Assembly (NCBI GenBank): GCA_035641235.1
Contig: DASQUP010000148.1
Coordinates: forward strand, 1 to 18,648
DNA: 18,648 nucleotides
From: DASQUP01 sp035641235
GTDB lineage: Bacteria > Actinomycetota > CADDZG01 > WHSQ01
Direction of reading: 5' to 3'
The notes beneath the pieces are model-generated. The model was given only the letters and a program-made list of their open reading frames with translations, searched no databases and was not told the DNA's origin. Positions 13,597-18,648 of this stretch are shown in pieces. Made by a program: the position numbers and the translations under genes. Position 1 is the stretch's first letter. The number at the start of each line of letters is the position of its first letter.

Positions 13597-14391
13597 ATGG
13601 AACTAGGACTTGCCGGGAAGGTCGCATGGGTGAATGGTGCATCGTCGGGTTTGGGCCGGGCATCGGCGATGGCCCTGGCGGCCGAAGGAGCGAAGGTTGC
13701 GATCTCCTCTCGCTCGGAGGATGCGCTGAAGGAGGCGGCGACTCAGATAGCAGCCGAGACCGGCTCGCAGTGCATCGCCGTCCCGCTCGACGTCACCGAC
13801 GGCGCCGCGATAGCCGAAACGGCGCGCCGGGTGGAAGCGGAGCTGGGGCCGGTCGACATTCTGTTCGCCAACGCCGGCGGCCCGCCACCCGGAACGTTCG
13901 ACGACTTCGATGACGACGCTCTGTATTCTGCGTTTACTCTCACGACGGCCTCTGCGTGGCGACTTGCAAAAGCGATCGCACGCGGCATGAAGGAGCGACG
14001 GTCCGGCTGTCTGATCTTCTCCACTTCGTCGTCGACCAAGGAGATCATTCCAACGCTGTTGCTCTCGAACATGATGCGCGCCGCGGTCGTCGGCATGGCC
14101 AAGACGCTGTCGAAGGACCTCGGCGACCACGGGATCCGAGTCGTATGTGTCGCACCAGGACGGATCGAGACGAAGCGCCTGGTGCAGATCGACGAAGCGG
14201 CCGCGCAGCGAACCGGCAAGACGCCGGACGAGATACGCGCCGGAGTCCAGGCAACGATCCCGATGGGACGCTACGGCGCGCCGGAGGAGTTCGGGAACGT
14301 AGTGGCGTGGCTGGCATCGGAGCGCGCGTCGTTTATCAACGGAACGACGGTTCTGGTCGACGGAGGAATGCTCAACGGAATCCTGAGCTGA
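13597..14391 (+). CDS. SDR-family protein lacking the usual Ser-Tyr-Lys catalytic pattern
   Basis: The 264-aa protein has a classical SDR fold: cofactor motif GASSGLG (residues 14-20), SSR after strand 2, LDVTD, NAGG (92-95), the helix VVGMAKTLSKDL, VCVAPGRIET, and a C-terminal NGTTVLVDGG. Where Tyr-x3-Lys is expected, the sequence reads LLLSNMMRAAV (154-164), so neither catalytic residue is in place; S157 and R161 have the YxxxK spacing. I recall a described SDR subgroup (beta-ketoacyl-ACP-reductase-like) with this kind of divergence. The start is fixed by the strong AAAGGAGG 5 nt before the ATG. It follows the quinone reductase by 23 bp. Annotation as FabG or 3-oxoacyl-ACP reductase should be treated with caution. 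Confidence 0.9.
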   Translation: MELGLAGKVAWVNGASSGLGRASAMALAAEGAKVAISSRSEDALKEAATQIAAETGSQCIAVPLDVTDGAAIAETARRVEAELGPVDILFANAGGPPPGTFDDFDDDALYSAFTLTTASAWRLAKAIARGMKERRSGCLIFSTSSSTKEIIPTLLLSNMMRAAVVGMAKTLSKDLGDHGIRVVCVAPGRIETKRLVQIDEAAAQRTGKTPDEIRAGVQATIPMGRYGAPEEFGNVVAWLASERASFINGTTVLVDGGMLNGILS

Positions 14392-14454
14392 ACTTCGTTC
14401 GCTAGCCATCGAAGGCGCTGGAACCTGGCGGCGGCGGTCGACGTCAAAAGGGTC

Positions 14455-14680
14455 GTGACCACGAAATACTTGCTCGTCGCGGTGAGCGTTGTCCTGGCGG
14501 CTTGCGGCGCCCCCGGCGGAGGAATTCAACATAAAGAGCCTTTGGTCCGACATCGACATACAGAAAAACCAAGTCGAAATCGGAGTGGTGGAGTTCGACG
14601 ACGCCACACGGAAGGATCTGGACAATCGTTACGGCCCCGGCACGGTACAGACCCACCCGGCACATCGCCCGGTCAGATAA
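14455..14680 (+). pseudogene. Small lipoprotein gene broken by a frameshift
   Basis: From the GTG at 14455 the product starts MTTKYLLVAVSVVLAACGAPGGG, a clear lipobox (LAAC) signal peptide. Downstream that frame becomes Arg- and His-rich nonsense. A second frame, shifted by one base, continues from about 14519 with FNIKSLWSDIDIQKNQVEIG and VVEFDDATRKDLDNRYGPG, ending at the TAA at 14680. It looks like natural protein. A one-base excess somewhere near 14510-14520, where a CCCCC run and GGCGGAGG lie, would explain it. The joined product would be about 75 aa, tethered to the outer face of the membrane. It may be a true pseudogene, an assembly error or, less likely, programmed frameshifting. It follows the SDR gene by 63 bp. 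Confidence 0.6.
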
Positions 14681-14696
14681 CAATCCGCCACCAACT

Positions 14697-14710
14697 GCGC
14701 CCGAGGGCGC
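14697..14710. terminator. Short GC-rich hairpin, possible terminator
   Basis: GCGCC (14697-14701) and GGCGC (14706-14710) form a 5-bp stem with a CGAG loop, followed by GCCGTTCTGTT. It sits 17 nt after the end of the frameshifted lipoprotein gene and 78 nt beyond the stop of the convergent secreted-protein gene. The T-rich tail is weak, so this is a tentative call. Confidence 0.3.
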
Positions 14711-14728
14711 GCCGTTCTGTTAACTATC
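14711..14728 (+). repeat. Direct repeat, left copy
   Basis: GCCGTTCTGTTAACTATC matches the right copy at 15789-15806 at 16 of 18 positions. The two copies bracket the PHM-like secreted-protein gene and are 1078 bp apart. They may be an attachment-like duplication or chance. Confidence 0.4.
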
Positions 14729-14787
14729 CGAGCCCGCAGTTACATCTTGGTCAAACGTCCCGTGGCTTGCGGTGGACCTAACCGACT

Positions 14788-15696
14788 CTATGGAACTGCC
14801 CTGGGATGTACATAGGCCAGCATGATTCCCATGACGTCGTCGGCTGCCTCAGGGCTGTTGTACGTGCTGCGGAGCTGAACGACGTGACCGGCGTCTACAA
14901 GCGCCAAGGGATCGCCTGAGCAAAAACTCATAGATTCCAGGTGCCCCATGTACGCCGGGTCGCTCCCGTAACCTGCCATCGATTTGCAGATGCTTTGACC
15001 AGTGTTCAAATTAGTGGCTTCAATCTGCACCCCGTGGTCGTGAACATGCCCTGCGGCGGCCACCACGGCTCCCTCGACGTTCACATTCCAGTCCCATGTT
15101 GCCTGGGATTCGCCCGCGGGTATTGGGTATTGCGAGTCCCGGCATTGGTCGATGTCAAGCCACACCGGCCTCACGCGCCTTACATTCTCCCAAGGGTGCC
15201 GGTATGTGAAGGTGACGTCTATATAAAACGTCTGTTGGGCCGGCTTCATATTCATGATCTCTACTAGCGCGTTCCAGCTGTCGTACCAGTGGACGCGGTA
15301 GCCATAGCCGTTTGGGAGAGTGATCGCAGTCCGTTCGTTTCCGGACGCGAAGAACCGCTCGCCAGCCAAACCCAACCACGAGTTGCCACACGTCGCGTCC
15401 TTCCGGAACTGGTTTGTCAATACGAAGTGATGGAGCATGGCATCCGTGTTGAAGTTCGCGACTGAACCATCGGGATAGGTGAGACTGGCGCTGAACGAAG
15501 TTATGTAGCAGCCAATACAGGGTTTTTTTACCCCTAACCTCAGTTTCTCCAGCATTGCCGGCTTGCCGTCGACGGCGGCCGGCACTGTAAACGGTCCATA
15601 GCGGACTGTCTTTGTGGATTCTGCAATCGCCGTGCTCGGAACCATCGCGGCGCAGATGATCACGGCGACGAGAATTAAGACCTTCGGACCCCCCAT
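14788..15696 (-). CDS. Secreted protein resembling copper type II (PHM-like) monooxygenases
   Basis: The 302-aa protein starts at the ATG at 15696, with GAGGGGG 8 nt upstream. It has a signal peptide (hydrophobic VLILVAVIICAAMV, likely cleavage after AIA near residue 25). The mature part has CIGC (60-63), an HH pair (89-90, DAMLHHFVL), HVHDH (217-221) and a Met at 289 (DDVMGIMLAY). In peptidylglycine monooxygenase (PHM), as I recall, copper H is bound by His107, His108 and His172 and copper M by His242, His244 and Met314. Here the H217, H219 and M289 spacing (2 and 70) is identical, and the HH pair is about 127 residues before it, against 134. The third CuH ligand could be H136. The gene is less GC-rich than its neighbours and bracketed by a direct repeat. 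Enzyme activity and substrate are unproven. Confidence 0.75.
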   Translation of the reverse strand: MGGPKVLILVAVIICAAMVPSTAIAESTKTVRYGPFTVPAAVDGKPAMLEKLRLGVKKPCIGCYITSFSASLTYPDGSVANFNTDAMLHHFVLTNQFRKDATCGNSWLGLAGERFFASGNERTAITLPNGYGYRVHWYDSWNALVEIMNMKPAQQTFYIDVTFTYRHPWENVRRVRPVWLDIDQCRDSQYPIPAGESQATWDWNVNVEGAVVAAAGHVHDHGVQIEATNLNTGQSICKSMAGYGSDPAYMGHLESMSFCSGDPLALVDAGHVVQLRSTYNSPEAADDVMGIMLAYVHPRAVP

Positions 15697-15788
15697 TGGC
15701 CGCCCCCTCGTGCATTCCCGGCCCGCCTGTTCAGCCGAGAGTTTCCGGAGGACCATTCCCCCAGGGCGGACAAGCCCAAACCAAGCTG

Positions 15789-15806
15789 GCCGTTCTGTTC
15801 GCTATC
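15789..15806 (+). repeat. Direct repeat, right copy
   Basis: GCCGTTCTGTTCGCTATC pairs with the left copy at 14711-14728 (two mismatches, AA against CG). It overlaps the stop codon of the mocA-like gene at 15802-15804. Confidence 0.4.
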
Positions 15807-15841
15807 TGTCGTGTTTCCACGGGGCGGCGTTGCGAACAGAA
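15793..15841 (-). terminator. Inverted repeat spanning the mocA stop, possible operon terminator
   Basis: TTCTGTTCGC (15793-15802) and GCGAACAGAA (15832-15841) are perfectly complementary over 10 bp, with a 29-nt loop. On the minus strand the hairpin spans the last 13 codons of the mocA-like gene and its stop. It could end the xdhC-coxG-mocA transcript, but the loop is long and no T-run follows. Confidence 0.25.
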
Positions 15842-16398
15842 TGGAAGTCGGCCCAGGTGTCGATGTCCGCGGGCGGATCGAGGCCCATCTCCACTTCGGC
15901 CACCTCCACGTCGGCCATCACGGCGCGCGCGCCGGAGTCGCCCGGCGCGCCCATGAAGGCATCCCACGCGGCGCGCCCGGCGACCACGGGATGGCCTGGC
16001 GCGCCACGGAATAACGGCCTCAGAACGGGCGCGCCGCTGGCCCGCCAGTCGTCTACGGCGCGCCGGATCAACTCCCCGGAAACTCCCGGCTGATCGCCCA
16101 GGACGATCACGGCCGCCTCGACCTCCGGACCCAGAGCCTGCAACCCGGCGCGCAAAGAGGTCGACTGTCCCGCGGCGTAGTCGGGGTTGTCCACCGTCCG
16201 CGCTCCCGACGGCAGCGACAGCCGGCCCGAGATCTCACCCGCAACGTGCCCCAAGACAACGACGACCTCGTCCAGGCCGGCCGCACAAACGGAGTCCACG
16301 ACGTGCTGCAACAGCGGCTTGCCGTCAAGTTCGAGCAGCTGCTTCGGCCGTCCGAGGCGCGACGACGTCCCAGCCGCAAGGACGACCCCTGCGATCAT
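15802..16398 (-). CDS. mocA: Molybdenum cofactor cytidylyltransferase-like NTP transferase (MocA family)
   Basis: The 198-aa nucleotidyltransferase of the MobA/MocA superfamily starts MIAGVVLAAGTSSRLGRPKQLL, the nucleotide-binding signature at residues 6-22. It also has LLQHVVDSVCAAGLDEVVVVLG, NPDYAAGQSTSLRAGL, VIVLGDQPGV with the metal-binding Asp, and GAPGHPVV. The length equals MocA. CO dehydrogenase and xanthine dehydrogenase use the cytosine dinucleotide form of the cofactor, and the position directly after xdhC and coxG supports cytidylyltransferase over guanylyltransferase. The start overlaps the coxG stop by 4 nt (ATGA), showing translational coupling. The C-terminal end lies in a repeat-rich region near the PHM-like gene. 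Confidence 0.92.
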   Translation of the reverse strand: MIAGVVLAAGTSSRLGRPKQLLELDGKPLLQHVVDSVCAAGLDEVVVVLGHVAGEISGRLSLPSGARTVDNPDYAAGQSTSLRAGLQALGPEVEAAVIVLGDQPGVSGELIRRAVDDWRASGAPVLRPLFRGAPGHPVVAGRAAWDAFMGAPGDSGARAVMADVEVAEVEMGLDPPADIDTWADFHSVRNAAPWKHDR

Positions 16399-16979
16399 TC
16401 AGACCTGCGACCGAACCACCGTTTGAAGAATCGCGCGATGGCGGCGCCGATCGCACCAAGCCCGAGCCGGATCCCCTTCACTTCACCGGCGGTAACCCGT
16501 GGTGCAGGTTCCTCCCCCGGCGTTGCATGTTCCTCGCTCGCCATGTTGGCCTGCAGACAGTCGGCGAACTGCTTCGTGAGTTTCGACGAGACATCCTGCA
16601 TCATGCCCCGGCTGAACTGGGCCGCCTGTCCTTGCACGATCAGGTCCTGCACGATCGCGACTCTCGTGCCGTCGGTGGTCTCCTCGAGAGTCGTCGTCAC
16701 GGTTGCAGAGGCGGCTCCCTTTCCGCGCTGCTCCATGCCGGACCCCTTGAGCACGACCTTGTGACCGACCTCGTCTCGTTCCTGCATCTCCACCTTGCCG
16801 GCGAAGGACAGCGAGACGGGGCCGAGCTTGACCGTCACCTTGCCCTTCCAGTGGCTCTCGTCGATCGTCTCCGTCAACTCCGCGCCGGGCATGCAGGGCA
16901 CGACCTTCTCGACGTCGAGCATGTAGGCCCACACCCGGTCGATTGGTGCCGGAACCTCGAACGAGTTCTCGATCAGCAT
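16395..16979 (-). CDS. coxG: CoxG-family SRPBCC protein
   Basis: The 194-aa protein has the CoxG/SRPBCC fold at residues 1-145: MLIENSFEVPAPIDRVWAYM, VVPCMPGAELTE, WKGKVTVKLGPVSLSFAGKV and GKGAASATVTTTLEE. Then comes an Ala/Pro/Glu-rich linker and a C-terminal hydrophobic and basic helix (LGLGAIGAAIARFFKRWFGRR). CoxG proteins are associated with CO dehydrogenase; the C-terminal helix is thought to attach the enzyme or the protein to the membrane. The basic amphipathic end here fits that role. The gene starts 9 nt after the xdhC stop and overlaps mocA by 4 nt, so it is the middle gene of a three-gene operon. SRPBCC proteins bind hydrophobic ligands; none is known here. Confidence 0.93.
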   Translation of the reverse strand: MLIENSFEVPAPIDRVWAYMLDVEKVVPCMPGAELTETIDESHWKGKVTVKLGPVSLSFAGKVEMQERDEVGHKVVLKGSGMEQRGKGAASATVTTTLEETTDGTRVAIVQDLIVQGQAAQFSRGMMQDVSSKLTKQFADCLQANMASEEHATPGEEPAPRVTAGEVKGIRLGLGAIGAAIARFFKRWFGRRSE

Positions 16980-16988
16980 CGCAGCCGC

Positions 16989-18128
16989 CTACGTCGCCAC
17001 CGCCGGCTGCTGCCGGCGGGGATGTATCGGTTCGTTCCGATCCTTCAGGAAGCCCGCATTGCGCCCGCGGGCGAGGGACAGGATCTCCGCAACTATCGCA
17101 GCGGCGATCTCCTCCGGTCCTTCGGCGCCGATGTCCAACCCGGCCGGGCCGTGGATGCGCCGCAGCTGCTCCTTCGTCGGCGCTACTCCTTCCGTCGCGA
17201 GATCCCCGAGGAGTCGCTCGAGCCGCGCCTTCGGCCCGAGCATGCCGACGTAAGTGGCCCGCGAGTCGTAAAGCCCGCGCAGGTAATCCTTGTCCCGGAG
17301 ATAGTTGTGGCTCATCACGACCGCGAACGTACGCTCGTCGACGTCCGCGGCCGTCGCGACGTCCGCCGGAGGACAGTTCACGAATCTTTGCGCCCCCGGG
17401 TACCGCTCGCGGTTGAGAAGCGACTCTCTGTCGTCAACGACCTCGACTCGCCAACCGAGCCCCGCAGCCGCCGCAGCGACCGGAATCGAATCGTGGCCGG
17501 CACCGCAGATCATCAGCCGAGGCGGCGGCTCGATACTTTCGAAGAAGATGCGCGCCGTTCCCTCCGACAGCTCGACCTCGCGGGCAACGGTCTCACTTTC
17601 GGCCAGCGACCGAAGGGCCTCCTCCGCGACCTTTTGATCGTCCACGCTCCGGCCCAAAGTGCCGCTGAACTCCCCGTTCTCTTCCACGAGCAGGCGCGCC
17701 CCCGGTTCGATCCCGGGTGCCGAGGACTCCAGCACCGCCGCCGCAACCACCGGCCTCGCCTCGTCGATCGCCCTGCGAATTGCGCCGGCGAGCTCGACGG
17801 CCTTGTCGGCCGGCTCGATGAACACCTCGATCGCTCCGTTGCACCCCAGGCCCCAACCCCAGACGACCTCGTCGTCGGCCGTGAGGTCGTAGAGCTCGAG
17901 GCGCGACTCCCCCGATTCCATGACGATCTGGGCAACTCCGTGCACCTCACCCTCGAGGCACCCACCGGAGAGGTTGCCGACCATCTTGCCGTTCTCCGCG
18001 ACGAGAAGTCGCGCGCCCGGCCTCCGGTAAGTGGAGCCGTTGACCCCCACTATGGTCGCCAGGGCGATCTTTCTGCCGTCTGAATGAAAAGCGCTAATCG
18101 CCTCGAGGACCTCGGCGGTCTCGCTCAT
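16989..18128 (-). CDS. xdhC: XdhC/CoxF-family molybdenum cofactor maturation protein
   Basis: The product is 379 aa from the ATG at 18128, chosen because GGGGAG lies 6 nt upstream; the ATG at 18134 directly abuts that sequence. The N-terminal XdhC domain has GSTYRRPGARLLV and GNLSGGCLEGEV (GGCLE at 55-59), with a second conserved Cys in GWGLGCNG (C96). The C-terminal Rossmann domain has LMICGAGHDSIPVAAAAAGL (about 205-224), VVDDRES, and the MSHNYLRDKDYLRGL and YVGMLGPKARLERL motifs. XdhC binds the molybdenum cofactor and supports its sulfuration and insertion into xanthine-dehydrogenase-family enzymes. It heads the xdhC-coxG-mocA operon and is divergent from coxS, so the two operons may share control of hydroxylase production. 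Confidence 0.94.
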   Translation of the reverse strand: MSETAEVLEAISAFHSDGRKIALATIVGVNGSTYRRPGARLLVAENGKMVGNLSGGCLEGEVHGVAQIVMESGESRLELYDLTADDEVVWGWGLGCNGAIEVFIEPADKAVELAGAIRRAIDEARPVVAAAVLESSAPGIEPGARLLVEENGEFSGTLGRSVDDQKVAEEALRSLAESETVAREVELSEGTARIFFESIEPPPRLMICGAGHDSIPVAAAAAGLGWRVEVVDDRESLLNRERYPGAQRFVNCPPADVATAADVDERTFAVVMSHNYLRDKDYLRGLYDSRATYVGMLGPKARLERLLGDLATEGVAPTKEQLRRIHGPAGLDIGAEGPEEIAAAIVAEILSLARGRNAGFLKDRNEPIHPRRQQPAVAT

Positions 18129-18227
18129 GAACATCTCCCCGATCGAAGTAGCACCCTCTGCAAATGGGGTCGGTCGGTACTAATCTTAGGTCGTCTCACT
18201 TGATTGGTTCCTATTGGGTGGGGGACT

Positions 18228-18320
18228 GTGCAGAGACGGCGTCGTGAATGCTCACCAGTCGCAAAGCCATCCCCGCGCGCCCTCCGTCCAAGCAGACCCT
18301 TGGAAGGGGGTGGCCCTTGA
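18228..18320 (+). CDS. Possible 30-codon leader ORF overlapping the coxS start
   Basis: GTG at 18228 opens a 30-codon frame (beginning MQRRRRECSPVAKPSP) ending at the TGA at 18318-18320. That stop overlaps the coxS TTG start at 18317 (TTGA). GGGTGGGGG lies upstream. The product has no recognisable family, and an ORF this short may be chance. If real, it would couple translation of coxS to its own. Confidence 0.2.
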   Translation: MQRRRRECSPVAKPSPRALRPSRPLEGGGP

Positions 18321-18648
18321 GATCGATCACCGTAACGGTGAACGGGACAAGGCACACAGCGGAGGTGGAGCCTCGACAGTTGCTTGTCTACTTCCTCCGC
18401 GAAGTCCTTGGCCTCACCGGCACCAACGTGGGATGCGACACCACGACCTGCGGAGCATGCACAATCCTCGTCGACGGCAAGTCCGCAAAGTCGTGCACGT
18501 TGTTAGCGGTTCAGGCGGACGGCAGAGAGATCACAACGATCGAGGGCCTGGCGAGCAACGGCGACCTGCATCCTATGCAGCGGGCCTTCCACGAGAACCA
18601 CGCCCTCCAGTGCGGATACTGCACTCCGGGCATGATCATGGCGGCAGT
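18317..18648 (+). CDS. coxS: CO dehydrogenase-type [2Fe-2S] small subunit (partial, 3' end outside window)
   Basis: The first 110 codons are visible before the edge. The protein begins MRSITVTVNGTRHTAEVEPR and has the plant-type [2Fe-2S] ligands C40, C45, C48 and C60 (CDTTTCGAC...SC) and the start of the second cluster, C99 and C102 (CGYC), typical of the small subunit of molybdenum hydroxylases. It passes electrons from the molybdopterin subunit to FAD. The TTG start gives the family N-terminus and has GGAAGGGGG upstream. In this family the medium and large subunits lie adjacent, so they should follow outside the window. CO dehydrogenase and other molybdenum hydroxylases (aldehyde, xanthine or nicotinate type) cannot be separated without the large subunit. 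The xdhC-coxG-mocA neighbours favour a Cox-like enzyme. Confidence 0.9.
   Translation, partial: MRSITVTVNGTRHTAEVEPRQLLVYFLREVLGLTGTNVGCDTTTCGACTILVDGKSAKSCTLLAVQADGREITTIEGLASNGDLHPMQRAFHENHALQCGYCTPGMIMAA

Noticed and set aside
13603..14625. 340-codon minus-strand ORF
   Set aside because: It is antisense to the SDR gene, which has a strong ribosome binding site and clear SDR motifs.
16527..18083. 518-codon plus-strand ORF
   Set aside because: It is antisense to xdhC and coxG, is rich in Arg, Pro and His with no motif, and is a typical high-GC shadow frame.
1..18648. Mobile element, CRISPR array, tRNA or rRNA
   Set aside because: No transposase or integrase reading frame, no regularly spaced repeat array, and no tRNA or rRNA-like sequence was seen on either strand.

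Overview
The window is high-GC DNA, roughly 60-65% by eye, densely coded and often with GTG or TTG starts. Family matches throughout are of actinobacterial type: a large ATP-binding LuxR regulator, DUF4242, an AbiEi/DUF559 protein, and a CO-dehydrogenase-type molybdenum hydroxylase locus. I infer an uncultured soil or aquatic actinobacterium, for example an Acidimicrobiia- or Thermoleophilia-like lineage. No rRNA, tRNA, CRISPR array, transposase or integrase was seen, and rank below phylum cannot be set from the sequence alone.

Left part (1-4259, minus strand). A secreted protein is cut by the left edge. Next comes a three-gene set: a LAL-type LuxR regulator of about 983 aa, a 92-aa DUF4242 protein and a secreted conserved protein. 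A GGGAG/CTCCC palindrome lies in the gap between the regulator gene and the DUF4242 gene. Divergent from the regulator is an NAD-type isocitrate dehydrogenase, probably made from a leaderless or near-leaderless mRNA, followed by a long near-perfect hairpin.

Middle part (5545-11036). This holds an AbiEi-like/DUF559 protein, a UDP-sulfoquinovose synthase (SQD1/SqdB type), a membrane-anchored PDLPD-repeat protein, a divergent adk / PPK2 pair, and an MFS transporter convergent with PPK2.

Right part (11171-18648). A plus-strand cluster encodes MoaA, MoaE, an MDR quinone oxidoreductase and an SDR without the normal catalytic residues. A frameshifted small lipoprotein gene follows. On the minus strand lies a secreted protein with the copper-ligand pattern of peptidylglycine monooxygenase. 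It is less GC-rich than its neighbours and is flanked by an imperfect 18-bp direct repeat. Next are xdhC-coxG-mocA (transcribed in that order on the minus strand), divergent from a coxS [2Fe-2S] subunit cut by the right edge. MoaA and MoaE make the pterin cofactor, MocA-type cytidylyltransferase adds the nucleotide, XdhC readies the cofactor for insertion, and CoxG is linked to enzyme maturation or anchoring. Together these support the molybdenum hydroxylase whose large and medium subunits presumably lie beyond the right edge.

The stretches most worth a second look are the PHM-like secreted protein with its flanking repeats, the LAL/DUF4242/secreted-protein set, the catalytically atypical SDR in the moa operon, and the sulfoquinovose synthase away from any visible sulfolipid glycosyltransferase.
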